A stretch of 64,000 nt of DNA, taken from assembly GCA_030431715.1 (NCBI GenBank), contig JAUIIO010000022.1, positions 1-64,000 on the forward strand. The letters are read 5' to 3'. The first letter of the stretch is position 1. Each line of letters begins with the position of its first letter. Origin of the DNA: a bacterium (GTDB lineage Bacteria; Bdellovibrionota_C; UBA2361; RFPC01). The notes below the pieces were generated by a model that saw nothing but the letters and a program-made list of their open reading frames with translations, did not search any database and was not told the origin of the DNA. This document shows positions 54,516-64,000 of this stretch, piece after piece. The position numbers were made by a program, and so were the translations under genes.

Positions 54516-57500
54516 TCAGGCAGCTGTTGCTACTTTGATCTGACCATTCTCAGCATAGAGTCGAATATTGCGCTTATGCTCACGTGGATTAAAGTTTACA
54601 ATATCATACTGAGCCTCTACAGCCTCTCGAATGGATTCACCTGCGAGCTGATCAAGCGCGCGACTGAGGTGTCTCAGGTCAAAGAAATAATCGTCGTTAA
54701 ACGATCCCTTACCATTATGACCGAAGCCAGTAACGGTTTTTCTGTTACCGATCCCTTTCAGAGCACCCTCGTTATATCTACAAACTTCCTTTGAGCTTTC
54801 ATAAAGAAGGTCAGAGGCTAAAGGATCTATATCTACCACTCGAAGGCCAGCACCAATAACCCCGTATCGATCACGGAGCCCATTCACCGTAAGATCGGTG
54901 GCTTTCATAAACTCATCCTTCTCAATGGCATGCATAACAATTGGATCAAACCTTCGAACAAGCTCTGGACGAGGATTTCCTGAGCGATCAACAAACGCTT
55001 CCGAGAGCACGTCTCTCACTTCTCGCATACTCATACCTCTGTGAAGCTTATCAGCAGCAGCATTTGAGGCGCCTGCTATAATAGCTCCTGGACGTTTTAT
55101 CGTCTTCCCTCCTCCAGATGTCAGAGTGGCTGTATCAAAGAAGTTCATCAGCGCCGTATAGACATCTGGATGCATCTTTTCGATCTCGTCGATAAATATA
55201 AATGACAAAATATTCTCATCTAAAAAATTAAAGAATCTTCCTTCATCACTGCCTTTATAACCAGGAGGGGAGCCAATCAGCTTCGAATACGATTGCGGTT
55301 CTGAAAATTCTGCTCCTTCGATACCAAAGAATGGGATACCCAATGCAAGCGAAAGTTTATACATATACTCGGTCTTACCAACACCTGTAGGTCCAGGCAG
55401 AAGAAGCGTGAGCGGACGTCTCTGATCACGCAGGCGTAAAAGATGTGAAATGATAGCATTCCCTATTTGCTCAATCGCATCTTTCTGGCCGAGAATCTGA
55501 GTCGGTGCATATTCATTAAAACGTTTAATAATACCTTTCTTTTCCCGAATCTGTGCTACATCTGGAATACGGAAAATAGGCGACATCGCCTCAATCACAT
55601 CTGCATCTTCAATGGTGCTGTATCCCCTAAGTCTCGCGCTTTCAGCTGCAGCATGAAGAAGAGCCAAGTTAAGGTGAAGCGGATCGTCACCGCTCGAGCG
55701 GAACCCCTCAACTTGTCTTGAACAGAATCCAAACAGGTCCTTACTAACAGGACTTTCAAGCTCAAGTTTTGTCTGTATCGCTTCGCTATCTGCGAAAAGC
55801 TTTTCAGGAACATCAAAGTCAAGAAAAGGTTGTACCTGAATATTTGGCACTCCGGGCAACGGCTCTTTTAGATTTGTTATGATTACTTTCACACGATGCT
55901 TTCGGAGCTCATTTACAAACAAGCTATATCCACGAAGATCTTTAACATTGTCCGCATCTAAAATAAGTATAACGTTCTCATCGTAGACGGTGAGCTCCAT
56001 CAAGAAATCATTAATTCTGCCCATATCGGGAGTACTCTTGAGGTCTATTCCATAAAATCTTTGAACGAGCTTTTCAAAGGTTTTTTCTAACGCGCTTGGA
56101 TTTTTCACACTTACTATAGAGTGATGAAGAAGGCCTTCATGAGCCTCTCCCTCAATGACTCGAGAACAAAGGTTCTGAAGGAGCCGCCGCGGTGGCCGTG
56201 TATAGTTCCCCCAAAACTCTTCTGACTTTTCTACATCTTCCTTAAATTTCTCTCCCTCTATCTCTTTTGTAAGATCCGGGTAATAAGACGTCCCATCTAC
56301 AATCCCTACAATCCCGTCGCCTTCGGCAAGATGCTGTTCAAGAAGACGCACCTCAAGGCTCATGCCTACCGTATCAAGATGCATGTCTTTATAGTCAGAG
56401 AGCGTTGCTCGGTCTTCAAAAATTGCAGGAAGCTCACCTAGCTTATGTGGTCGATAGCTTTCGAGGTAGCGGTCGTAAAGATCGAATAAAGACTTGGGGA
56501 TATTATGCTTTGCTATTAGTACTCGCTGTGATTCAGCAGGGAAGTGCCCGGCAGAGAGACGACTATAAGTCTCTAACAGAGCTCGTAATGCTCTCTCCTC
56601 TACAGGTTTGGTCGTATGGTGAAAGGTATAGTCAAGGCAATCCGCAAGCGTTGCTTTTTTCTTTCCTGCCCACTGCATCGCAGCATATTTGAGCTCAGAC
56701 GGAGTTCTCACCGTAGATACTGGAAAAGCCTTCACAAGATTCTTTAGTATCTCACCGGTCTCTGGATCACTGGACTGAGGCAACAGATCTGAAACAACAA
56801 ATTTCGCACTAAGATTTACATCTCTATCTGGAAGTATAAAGTGCCGCAACTGACTGGACCGTATGCCTCTTCCGTACGTATCCTTTCTCGCGTTTTGAAG
56901 GACTTTCATGGCGTTCTGATCTAAAAGAAAAGAGGCATCTTTAAGAGTTCTTACCGACGAAAGGTCCGCCGCTGCGTTTGAATCCCAGAGCTTATCAAGA
57001 CAGGTGAGAAGAGGAGTAGCATTGCTGTTACGTCCAGCAACAAAGACAATCTGCTTTCCAGCTTCCTGTGCCTCACGTACTTTGTTGCGAAACGCAGTAA
57101 GGCTCTGCTGCTTTGCAGATGAAAGAGCAAGGTGTTTTATTACTGGTTTTACATATCTCTTTGTATCCTCATACATTTCAACATCGGATCGTAGCTCATA
57201 CACCTTATCTTCAATTGCAGATAATCGTTTCTCCCACAGCACATGTTCCTTCTTGGTGTCATTTTTCGGGCCAGCTTCTCTAATTTCTCTTCGTCTCTTC
57301 TTGGCTGTCTCAAGAGAACTCACCTTCTGTCTGTAGTTATACTCCTCCTTCGCAGAAAGCTGCTGCCTCTTTATAAGCGGGCGCGACTGATTACTCTCCT
57401 CCTCAAGACGGGAAAGCTTCTCTCTCATGACATCGATCACTTCTTGCCGCTGCAACTTCTCGCTCAAATAAACATCCTTCGCTTCTGCATAAGCACTCTT

Positions 57501-58610
57501 TGCACCCTTGCCTGTAAATTGTCGTAAGGATGGTCGCTTCTCATTAAAAGCTGAAAGCTCCGCGCGCTTTTCTTCTATCTCGCCGGAGAGCTTATCGATC
57601 TTCCGCTTTAAGTCCTCTCGCTTTTCAGCTTTAAACAGAGGAGAAGACTTTTCACCAACCATAATGTACTCAACGATCTCCATAGCCAACTGGGTACGAA
57701 GTTTTGGTGAAACACTTTTTAGCACATTAATATCAGATGACATTCGAAAATCTGGAAGCTCAATACAGACGCAATCTCTCTTTACTCCATTCGCATTGCT
57801 ATGTCCTAAATCCACACTTCTATTTAAGCATGTTGTCACTAACTTGAGCGTTTCAGGCGTAAAATCGAAACACTCCTTCTTCCAAGTAGGCACACCTTCT
57901 GAATTTTCTTTCAGTACCATTCGCTCAGATTGAGCATACATCAGCCGTTTACTGGGCCCGTGAACGGCCTCCATCAGATTGGCCATCTGCTGAAAAAATG
58001 GTGCTGCACAGAGCAGATGTCGCCCGGCCATGCCCCGATTCTCGCAACCACTCGCTAAAAACCTTCCGAAATAATTCATCCGAGTAATTGGAAGAGGGAA
58101 ACGCTCTGTAATCTCTCTGAGATCAAAGGTATCAAGATGCTGCTGCTGGAGAATCATTGACTGTAGTGTGCGAAGTACCGGTGTCTCTACTTCAACATTC
58201 CTTACAACTTTCTGAAATTGCCTCTTCGTGTTGGCATCAAGAAATTGTGTCACCTTCTCAGGCGAGTTTATAAAGACTTCTATAAGTTGAGCTGAGGTAT
58301 TACGTATCTGCTCAGCGTGACCATTAACCTCTGCCGCACTTTGCGGTAGGTACTTCTTAAACTTTCCAGGAACATATCCCATCGTTATGAGCATGTTTCG
58401 AAGATCAGGCGCCTCCAAAAAAGACTCACCTGACTCGTCAGGAGCCATAGCTGCTTGCCAGAGTCCAGTGGCGCGGACAGCGGCGAGCTGTTGCTCAGAG
58501 ATATTCTTCAGAATTCCGTCACGAGCTTCGGTATACTCACTCTTTCCGCCTGCCGAAACGAGCAATCTTGAATGGCTCTTTGGAAGTTCTACTTTAGACT
58601 GATCCGGCAT
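54516..58610 (-). CDS. Giant AAA+ protein, ClpB-like C-terminal ATPase
   Basis: A 1364-residue protein. The C-terminal third is an intact AAA+ module of the ClpA/ClpB second-domain type: Walker A GPTGVGKTEY (about 1073-1082), pore-loop-like GSPPGYKGSDEG, Walker B FIFIDEIEKMHPD (about 1137-1149), sensor-1 AGASNAA and arginine finger RPELVRRFD (about 1214-1222). Upstream, residues about 830-1030 look like a first ATPase module with a Walker B-like strand (ENVILILDADNV) but no Walker A. A long coiled coil spans about 325-485. The N-terminal 300 residues are helical and unrecognised. It lies among aro genes but has no evident metabolic role. A disaggregase- or remodelling-type activity is inferred. 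No signal peptide is present. Confidence 0.8.
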   Translation of the reverse strand: MPDQSKVELPKSHSRLLVSAGGKSEYTEARDGILKNISEQQLAAVRATGLWQAAMAPDESGESFLEAPDLRNMLITMGYVPGKFKKYLPQSAAEVNGHAEQIRNTSAQLIEVFINSPEKVTQFLDANTKRQFQKVVRNVEVETPVLRTLQSMILQQQHLDTFDLREITERFPLPITRMNYFGRFLASGCENRGMAGRHLLCAAPFFQQMANLMEAVHGPSKRLMYAQSERMVLKENSEGVPTWKKECFDFTPETLKLVTTCLNRSVDLGHSNANGVKRDCVCIELPDFRMSSDINVLKSVSPKLRTQLAMEIVEYIMVGEKSSPLFKAEKREDLKRKIDKLSGEIEEKRAELSAFNEKRPSLRQFTGKGAKSAYAEAKDVYLSEKLQRQEVIDVMREKLSRLEEESNQSRPLIKRQQLSAKEEYNYRQKVSSLETAKKRRREIREAGPKNDTKKEHVLWEKRLSAIEDKVYELRSDVEMYEDTKRYVKPVIKHLALSSAKQQSLTAFRNKVREAQEAGKQIVFVAGRNSNATPLLTCLDKLWDSNAAADLSSVRTLKDASFLLDQNAMKVLQNARKDTYGRGIRSSQLRHFILPDRDVNLSAKFVVSDLLPQSSDPETGEILKNLVKAFPVSTVRTPSELKYAAMQWAGKKKATLADCLDYTFHHTTKPVEERALRALLETYSRLSAGHFPAESQRVLIAKHNIPKSLFDLYDRYLESYRPHKLGELPAIFEDRATLSDYKDMHLDTVGMSLEVRLLEQHLAEGDGIVGIVDGTSYYPDLTKEIEGEKFKEDVEKSEEFWGNYTRPPRRLLQNLCSRVIEGEAHEGLLHHSIVSVKNPSALEKTFEKLVQRFYGIDLKSTPDMGRINDFLMELTVYDENVILILDADNVKDLRGYSLFVNELRKHRVKVIITNLKEPLPGVPNIQVQPFLDFDVPEKLFADSEAIQTKLELESPVSKDLFGFCSRQVEGFRSSGDDPLHLNLALLHAAAESARLRGYSTIEDADVIEAMSPIFRIPDVAQIREKKGIIKRFNEYAPTQILGQKDAIEQIGNAIISHLLRLRDQRRPLTLLLPGPTGVGKTEYMYKLSLALGIPFFGIEGAEFSEPQSYSKLIGSPPGYKGSDEGRFFNFLDENILSFIFIDEIEKMHPDVYTALMNFFDTATLTSGGGKTIKRPGAIIAGASNAAADKLHRGMSMREVRDVLSEAFVDRSGNPRPELVRRFDPIVMHAIEKDEFMKATDLTVNGLRDRYGVIGAGLRVVDIDPLASDLLYESSKEVCRYNEGALKGIGNRKTVTGFGHNGKGSFNDDYFFDLRHLSRALDQLAGESIREAVEAQYDIVNFNPREHKRNIRLYAENGQIKVATAA

Positions 58611-58732
58611 ACCGCACCTTACCTCAGGGAAAGATTGTAAAGCCGGAAGGATAAAACACGGTTATTTAAATATCAAGTTCAATTTGACACGAAATATCAA
58701 ATAGTTATAGGGCGATGACGACAAATCCGTTC

Positions 58733-59416
58733 TTATAGCAGCTCAGTAATCTTCTTGAGTTCGTGGTACGTATACTGCCCGGGGGCAGTTGCGGCGTCGG
58801 GGGATATCGGGGTGAAATTAATGTAATTTCCCCACAGTTTTCCAAAAATACGGGTAATCGCCCCGTGCTCACCCATGCCGAGCACAACTGCTTTTTGCTG
58901 TTCTTCACGTAGGTGCAGTAAGAGCGACAGGAGACGAAGAGCGTCCTGCTCCTTTGTGCAGAACGTTGCAAACTTTACCACTTCTGGCATGAATTCCATC
59001 ATGCGATCTTTTAACTTCATAAGGTCTGCATCATCAGGCGTACGTTGATAGTTGTGATAAGAGAGAAGGAGCTTTAAGCCACGCTTCTTCTCTTTGTAAA
59101 TTTCGATATCCTCTTCCTGCGTAACGAGATCCAGATCGAGATAGAGGTTGCTCTCAGAAAGAAGTTCAATAATCTCTCGTCGCCTATCAAGTTCCATCTT
59201 AATCGGCTCTAGCTCATGTCGTCTAAATAGGAAGATAAGATTTGTTGGGTAAAGCGATATGAGCGAAGTCAGATCTGAATCGAGAACGCCATCAAGGTAA
59301 TCAAGCCAGAGTTCAAAGTAGGCATACTTATCCACATTCGCAGAGATAGTACGCTTCGCTTCCTCAAGTGAAGCAGCCCTGATGGGGAGACAAAAATTGT
59401 TTGTTACCTGTTCCAC
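58733..59416 (-). CDS. aroD: Type I 3-dehydroquinate dehydratase
   Basis: Third step of the shikimate pathway, using a Schiff-base lysine. It has 227 residues. It matches the type I family by FELWLDYLDG near the start, LLLSYHNYQRTP (the catalytic His region), VVKFATFC (the Schiff-base lysine) and LGMGEHGAITRIFGKLWGNY near the end. Sequence similarity is moderate, so the call rests on motif order and context. The start is GTG and overlaps the aroKE stop by one base (TAGTG). It is the last gene of the trpB-trpA-aroA-aroKE-aroD run. Confidence 0.88.
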   Translation of the reverse strand: MEQVTNNFCLPIRAASLEEAKRTISANVDKYAYFELWLDYLDGVLDSDLTSLISLYPTNLIFLFRRHELEPIKMELDRRREIIELLSESNLYLDLDLVTQEEDIEIYKEKKRGLKLLLSYHNYQRTPDDADLMKLKDRMMEFMPEVVKFATFCTKEQDALRLLSLLLHLREEQQKAVVLGMGEHGAITRIFGKLWGNYINFTPISPDAATAPGQYTYHELKKITELL

Positions 59417-60753
59417 TAAATACTTTCTCTCTCAAATTCCTGTGCAATTACTCCAGCCATAACATCACGGGGAGCCTGGCCTCCTGTCCAAATTTCGAAC
59501 TGAGCACACGCCTGCTCAAGAAACATTCGAGCGCCCGGAATTACGCGCGCCCCACCTTGCTCAGCCATCTGAAGCATCAGGGTATAATATGGCTTATAGA
59601 TGGCATCCATGACAATCATCTCTGTCGAGAAAATTTCTGCAGGTACTGGTGAGCGCTCTAACTGACCACTCATCCCTACTGAGGTGGTATTTAAAACGAT
59701 TTCAAGACCTTTCACACTCTGAATCTCACTGAGCGGGTAAAAGTCCACCTCAAACTCCTTACTGAGTTCTTCACCTTTCTCTCTTGAACGATTAAAAAGT
59801 GTAATCTCTGCCCCTTCCTTCTTAAGACCATAAAGCGCTGCGCGCGCCGTACCGCCGGCACCGAGTATAGCGACTTTCTTACCTGAGAGATCTGCTGCCT
59901 GCTTAAGTGGCGCTACCACGCCAACCCAATCAGTATTCTCAGCGAAGATCTTCCCGTCGCGTAGCGTAAGGGTATTCGCCGCTCCGATTGCTTTCACTGC
60001 CGGGGAACGTTCATCAACGTACGGCAAGATTTCAAGCTTATGTGGCATCGTACAAGACGCTCCACTTACCGCACCGCTACGCATCAGATCACAAAAGGCT
60101 TTTAGCTCGCTCGTTTGAATTCGCATCGCTCCGTATAATCTATCACTGTCTGTTCCAGAATCTTTAAATGCCGCATTATGCACGCGCGGTGATAGTGAGA
60201 GCGCAACAGGATCACCAATGACTGCATACATCTCACCACTGGATGCAGGCGCACCCTTAGAAAGAAGCCTAAGAATAAGCGAACGAAGCTCAGAGATAGA
60301 ACGATTATCTGTAGGAACAATAATATCAGCATGAGCCCGGTAAAGCGGCGCTCTCCTAAGGTAACGCTCTCTAGCAGCTTCTTTATCCTGAAAAAGAGGT
60401 CTTCCTTCATCTACTGAAAGCCTTTCACATATAGTCTCAAAGGAAGTATCTAGGTAAATAACTTTCGCCCCGGAGCTGGCTACAAGCTCTCTATTGGCCA
60501 CATCCTCGATAAACCCCGCTCCGGGAGATAATACAAAAGCCTCCCTCTTTAGCCCTTCTGCTAAAAGTTCAGTCTCTAGTTTTCGAAAAACAGGCTCACC
60601 ATCTTGTTCAAAGATCTGCGGGATAGATGCTCTCCCTGAACGCTTCACAATCTCATCATCGTTCTCATAGAGCGGCACTCCCAGCTTCTCCGATAGCGCT
60701 TTAGCAACAGAGCTTTTCCCGGCTCCCATAAATCCAGCAAGAACGATCTTCAT
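59416..60753 (-). CDS. aroKE: Shikimate kinase-shikimate dehydrogenase fusion
   Basis: A 445-residue bifunctional protein. Residues 1-165 are shikimate kinase (P-loop GFMGAGKS at 7-14, then EQDGEPVFRKLETELL, LSPGAGFIE and RLSVDEGRPLF). Residues about 175-445 are NADP-dependent shikimate dehydrogenase (VIGDPVALSLSPRVHNAAF, catalytic lysine in ASCTMPHK, ENTDWVG, nucleotide motif ILGAGGTARAALYGL, NTTSVGMSG). The enzymes act at consecutive steps, dehydrogenase then kinase. In most bacteria they are separate genes; in fungi both belong to the pentafunctional AROM protein. It overlaps aroA by four bases (ATGA) and aroD by one. Confidence 0.95.
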   Translation of the reverse strand: MKIVLAGFMGAGKSSVAKALSEKLGVPLYENDDEIVKRSGRASIPQIFEQDGEPVFRKLETELLAEGLKREAFVLSPGAGFIEDVANRELVASSGAKVIYLDTSFETICERLSVDEGRPLFQDKEAARERYLRRAPLYRAHADIIVPTDNRSISELRSLILRLLSKGAPASSGEMYAVIGDPVALSLSPRVHNAAFKDSGTDSDRLYGAMRIQTSELKAFCDLMRSGAVSGASCTMPHKLEILPYVDERSPAVKAIGAANTLTLRDGKIFAENTDWVGVVAPLKQAADLSGKKVAILGAGGTARAALYGLKKEGAEITLFNRSREKGEELSKEFEVDFYPLSEIQSVKGLEIVLNTTSVGMSGQLERSPVPAEIFSTEMIVMDAIYKPYYTLMLQMAEQGGARVIPGARMFLEQACAQFEIWTGGQAPRDVMAGVIAQEFERESI

Positions 60754-62039
60754 CTAACTCCAACTCCTAGCGAAGAGAGTTTTTCCCAATACGTTGGAAA
60801 AGATTTCCTGACCACATCCGGCTCTTCAATAACAACACCTGACAACTTCGCTCCAAGAAGCGCAAAAGACATCGCCATACGGTGATCTTCATACGTCTTA
60901 ATCCGGGCATCTCCGTGCAGTGTGCCTCCGTGAATAGTAATACTATCTGATGTTATTTCAGTAACGACGCCAAGTTTTGCCAGCTCATTGTGTAACGCTT
61001 GAAGTCTATCCGTTTCTTTTACCTTAAGGGTAGAAAGCCCGGTAATCGTACTCGTACCCTCAGCAAACGCACACACCATAGCAAGTGTCTGCGCTGTATC
61101 AGGCATCTGTTCCATATCAGTTACAATAGGTTGTAACTTATCTGTTCCAGTTACTGTTATCTGATTTGGAACGGAGACATCAATCTGGCATCCCATCTTT
61201 TGAAGCTCATACGCAAAGCGGGCATCTCCCTGAACAGAATCAATACTGATATTTTTTACTGTAATACTCCCTCCAGTAATTGCTGCGAGCGCCCAGAAAT
61301 AAGACCCTCCAGAAGCATCGCCCTCTACCTGATAATCAGTTGCCTGATACGTTTCGTCGGAATGAACCGTAAGGCTTGTGGGAGAAAATGTTGCTTTAAC
61401 ACCAAAATCCTCTAGCAGCTTAAGAGTCATCTCTATATAAGACTTCGATACAAGCTCTCCGCTCCACGAAAGCGTAAGCCCGCCTTCAAGTAGCGGCCCG
61501 ACCAGAAGAAGTGAGGTTAAATACTGGCTGCTAATAGAGGCATCGATATGAACCTCACCTCCCTTAAGCCCACCGACACCTTTGACGTTAAGTGGAGGAC
61601 ACCCCTCTTTTCCACGGTAAGTGATATCAGCGCCAAGTGTTCTTAAGGCATCAACCAATACACCAATCGGTCGCTCGTGCATACGCTTAGACCCACAGAG
61701 CACGACCTCCCCTTGCGGTAAGCAACTTACAAGTGAGAGTAAAAAACGCATCGTGGTTCCGGCTGGTCCTACATCAAGCTCTCCTGAATAGGGATGTAAT
61801 TTCCCACCAACTCCCTCAACAGAGAGCGAACCATCAACTACAGTAATAGAAACTCCAAGCTTTCTTAAAGCCTGAATAAGAAGATCGGTATCATCACTAT
61901 CTGAATAGTTACTAAGGATACTCTTCCCTTCCGCAAGCGCCGAAGCTACAAGAGCACGGTTCGTAAAACTCTTAGAACCAGCAAGCGCTACCTCTCCGCT
62001 TACCGCTCCCTCTACTGGAATAATTGATACTGCACTCAT
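60750..62039 (-). CDS. aroA: 3-phosphoshikimate 1-carboxyvinyltransferase (EPSP synthase)
   Basis: Sixth step of the shikimate pathway. About 429 residues from the start at 62039 (MSAVSIIPVEGAVSGEV); the open frame runs 22 codons further into trpA but lacks conservation. Motifs are LAGSKSFTNRALV, VGPAGTTMRFLLSL, MHERPIGVLVDALR, LSTLKVKETDRLQAL and the C-terminal YEDHRMAMSFALLG. It follows trpA by 16 bases and overlaps aroKE by four. Confidence 0.97.
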   Translation of the reverse strand: MSAVSIIPVEGAVSGEVALAGSKSFTNRALVASALAEGKSILSNYSDSDDTDLLIQALRKLGVSITVVDGSLSVEGVGGKLHPYSGELDVGPAGTTMRFLLSLVSCLPQGEVVLCGSKRMHERPIGVLVDALRTLGADITYRGKEGCPPLNVKGVGGLKGGEVHIDASISSQYLTSLLLVGPLLEGGLTLSWSGELVSKSYIEMTLKLLEDFGVKATFSPTSLTVHSDETYQATDYQVEGDASGGSYFWALAAITGGSITVKNISIDSVQGDARFAYELQKMGCQIDVSVPNQITVTGTDKLQPIVTDMEQMPDTAQTLAMVCAFAEGTSTITGLSTLKVKETDRLQALHNELAKLGVVTEITSDSITIHGGTLHGDARIKTYEDHRMAMSFALLGAKLSGVVIEEPDVVRKSFPTYWEKLSSLGVGVR

Positions 62040-62055
62040 AATGTATAGTATGATT

Positions 62056-62835
62056 TTATGATCTGATGCTCTTAATGAATGCCTGTATGTCACCAGAGAG
62101 ATCATTACTCTCTCTAATACAACGGATAAATGCTGAGCCGATTATAGCACCATCCATATGTTCGCACACCCTCTCGTAACTCTCTTTATCTGAGATACCA
62201 AAGCCTACCAAAAGTGGATTCTTAAGTTCCATTGCGCGCAGTCTTGAAAAATATTCCTGCTGCTCAGCAACAACTTCTAGCTTTGACCCAGTTGTTGAAG
62301 GAGTAGAAACAACATAGAGAAACCCTGAGCTCTCACTATCAAGCTCCCGAATGCGATCTTCAGGTGTATGTGGTGTAACTAAAAATACCGCTGAGAGATT
62401 ATTATTCGCAAAGAGATCCTTACACTGCTGCCGGTACTCAGGCAGTGGCAGATCAGGAAGAATCACCCCGTCCACCCCAACTGAGGTAGCACTCGTTACA
62501 AAACGCTCAAGCCCGTACTGAAGCACCGGGTTGATATATCCCATAAGTAAAATAGGAACGCTTACCCGCTCACGAAGACTTTCTAGCTGACGAAACAATA
62601 CTTCAAGTGTCATCCCATTTTTAAGAGCAACATCACTTGCTTCCTGAATAACTGGCCCATCAGCCACCGGATCAGAGAACGGCATTCCGATCTCAATAAG
62701 ATCCACCCCGTTTTCTTCAAGACTCTCACAAATTGGCACTATGGAATTAAGCTCAGGAAACCCTGCAGTACAAAAGATAGAGAGTACCTTTTTTGAAGGC
62801 TCCTTCTTAAAGAGCTCCGTCAATCTATTTTTCAC
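62056..62835 (-). CDS. trpA: Tryptophan synthase alpha subunit
   Basis: Cleaves indole-3-glycerol phosphate to indole, which is channelled to TrpB. About 259 residues. The start is taken as the GTG at 62835 because GAGGAG lies seven bases before it; this overlaps the trpB stop by 11 bases. The catalytic Glu and Asp are in [17 protein letters not shown]. Further conserved blocks are [28 protein letters not shown] and [12 protein letters not shown]. Coupled expression with trpB fits the alpha2-beta2 complex. Confidence 0.96.
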   Translation of the reverse strand: MKNRLTELFKKEPSKKVLSIFCTAGFPELNSIVPICESLEENGVDLIEIGMPFSDPVADGPVIQEASDVALKNGMTLEVLFRQLESLRERVSVPILLMGYINPVLQYGLERFVTSATSVGVDGVILPDLPLPEYRQQCKDLFANNNLSAVFLVTPHTPEDRIRELDSESSGFLYVVSTPSTTGSKLEVVAEQQEYFSRLRAMELKNPLLVGFGISDKESYERVCEHMDGAIIGSAFIRCIRESNDLSGDIQAFIKSIRS

Positions 62836-64000
62836 GGCGGCTCTCCTCAAAGGAGAAATAGCTCTCCATATCCTTATCCCCTCGCCCTGAGAGATTTACA
62901 ACAACGGTATCGTTTTCACTGAGTGATAGTTTTTTAAGGTAAGCAACCGCATGCGCTGATTCAAGCGCCGGAATAATCCCCTCGAGTCGTGAAAGCTCTC
63001 TTGCAGCGATAAAAGCCTCTTCATCAGTTGCTGAAACATACTCTGCTCGCTTGCTCTGATGAAGATGTGCGTGCTGTGGCCCAATTCCCGGATAATCAAG
63101 CCCGGCGCTCGCAGAATGTACTTCAACCACCTGACCATCCTCAGTTTGAACAAGAACTGTTCGGCACCCGTGAAGCACTCCGTCTTTTCCAAGAGCGAGC
63201 GTTGCAGCCGATCTATCAGTATCCACTCCTTCGCCTGCCGCTTCAACTGCAACTAAACGAACGCTCTCTTCTTCTAAGTAGTTGTAAAACGCCCCAATAG
63301 CGTTACTCCCACCCCCAACACAAGCAACCACAATATCCGGACACTCATTTCCCGTTTCACTCTTTAACTGAGCACGCATCTCTTCACTTATAACTGACTG
63401 AAAACGAGCCACCATATCAGGAAAAGGATGAGGCCCCACAACTGAACCAATAATATAGTGAGTCGTGATAGGATGAGCTATCCAATCTCTCATCGCTTCG
63501 TTTGTTGCGTCCTTTAAAGTTTTACTCCCGGAAGTTACCGGAACGACTTCGGCTCCCAGATATTTCATACGAGCAACATTTGGCGCTTGCCGCTCAGTAT
63601 CAACCTGCCCCATGTACACCACACACTCTATGCCAAGGAGAGCACAAGCCGTTGCAGTCGCTACTCCGTGCTGCCCGGCACCGGTCTCAGCGATAATACG
63701 TTTTTTCCCGAGCCTCTTAGCGAGAAGCGCCTGTCCAAGCGCGTTATTAAGCTTATGCGATCCGGTATGACAGAGGTCTTCACGCTTTAGATAAATTTTC
63801 CCACCACAAGCCTTTGAAAGAGACGGCGCAAAGTAAAGTGGCGTTGGTCTTCCTACGTAGTCTCTAAGAAGTTTCTTAAACTCACTCTTAAAATCATCAC
63901 TATCAACTATTTCTCTATAGCTCGTTCGAAGCTCCTCAATATTTGGATAGAGAAATTCCGGAATATACGCGCCTCCGTAATTTCCAAAGTACCCTTCTTT
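62825..64000 (-). CDS. trpB: Tryptophan synthase beta subunit (5' end beyond window)
   Basis: PLP enzyme joining indole and serine. The open frame reaches the right edge of the window, so the first few residues are missing; 391 residues are visible. It begins within [13 protein letters not shown], the usual N-terminal motif. The PLP lysine is in [14 protein letters not shown], the catalytic Glu in [13 protein letters not shown], and the phosphate loop is GGGSNAIG. Reading only from an internal methionine near 63622 would wrongly remove a third of the protein. trpA follows with an overlap. Confidence 0.96.
   Translation of the reverse strand, partial: KEGYFGNYGGAYIPEFLYPNIEELRTSYREIVDSDDFKSEFKKLLRDYVGRPTPLYFAPSLSKACGGKIYLKREDLCHTGSHKLNNALGQALLAKRLGKKRIIAETGAGQHGVATATACALLGIECVVYMGQVDTERQAPNVARMKYLGAEVVPVTSGSKTLKDATNEAMRDWIAHPITTHYIIGSVVGPHPFPDMVARFQSVISEEMRAQLKSETGNECPDIVVACVGGGSNAIGAFYNYLEEESVRLVAVEAAGEGVDTDRSAATLALGKDGVLHGCRTVLVQTEDGQVVEVHSASAGLDYPGIGPQHAHLHQSKRAEYVSATDEEAFIAARELSRLEGIIPALESAHAVAYLKKLSLSENDTVVVNLSGRGDKDMESYFSFEESRREK

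Noticed and set aside
63587-63622. Start of trpB at the internal codon near 63622
   Set aside because: The frame continues without a stop to the window edge and encodes the PLP-lysine and catalytic Glu motifs upstream, so the gene is cut by the window rather than short.
1-64000. CRISPR arrays, insertion sequences, prophage or toxin-antitoxin modules
   Set aside because: No regularly spaced direct repeats, transposase, integrase, phage structural or toxin-like proteins are visible in any frame of reasonable length.

Overview
This window is 64 kb of chromosome from a diderm (Gram-negative) bacterium. It encodes outer-membrane assembly (Omp85/TamB), lipoprotein processing (LspA), LPS-type glycosyltransferases, a flagellin and a PBP4-type carboxypeptidase. 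The alternative complex III operon, the intact aromatic amino-acid genes and the many fused or giant proteins suggest an uncultured or poorly sampled lineage of delta-proteobacterial type. That placement is inference and is weak: no 16S gene is present. I see no prophage, insertion sequence, CRISPR array or plasmid genes.

Layout. 0-9.4 kb: three lipoproteins beside lspA, a pseudo-DEAD-box RNA-binding protein, then a leftward fdxA-dacB-mltD set ending at a terminator. 9.4-10.7 kb: tRNA-Cys followed by about 500 bp of tRNA-end-derived hairpin repeats. 10.7-14.6 kb: an isolated flagellin whose middle domain is FG-GAP-like, exonuclease VII (xseAB), and a membrane protein with a zinc ribbon. 14.6-23 kb: a hairpin-rich spacer, then a rightward pdhC-lipA-tamB/Omp85 cluster whose last gene is one 1849-residue TamB-Omp85 fusion. 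23-32 kb: a GT9-GT2 fusion, a CBS protein, an unknown protein, a methyltransferase, and two overlapping membrane genes that look like GT-C glycosyltransferase-type proteins. 32-38.7 kb (leftward): rpmF-plsX-fabG-acpP and glyA-nrdR-ribBA-nusB. 39-46.7 kb (leftward): the complete alternative complex III operon actABCDEF. 46.9-48.9 kb: acetoacetyl-CoA synthetase. 48.9-64 kb (leftward): trpB(partial)-trpA-aroA-aroKE-aroD, a 1364-residue AAA+ protein, aroC, nadB, and an 823-residue sigma-70-like protein.

How the genes work together. The trp/aro genes give most of the shikimate route plus tryptophan synthase, with shikimate kinase and shikimate dehydrogenase fused. ActA-F would oxidise menaquinol or ubiquinol; no terminal oxidase follows here. 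PdhC and LipA are linked by lipoylation. LspA sits among its probable substrates.

The most unusual items are the TamB-Omp85 fusion, the giant sigma-like factor with C-terminal repeats, the giant AAA+ protein with one live ATPase site, the helicase-like protein that has lost its catalytic motifs, the FG-GAP flagellin, and two families of intergenic repeats in which conserved flanks enclose hairpins of different sequence but preserved pairing.
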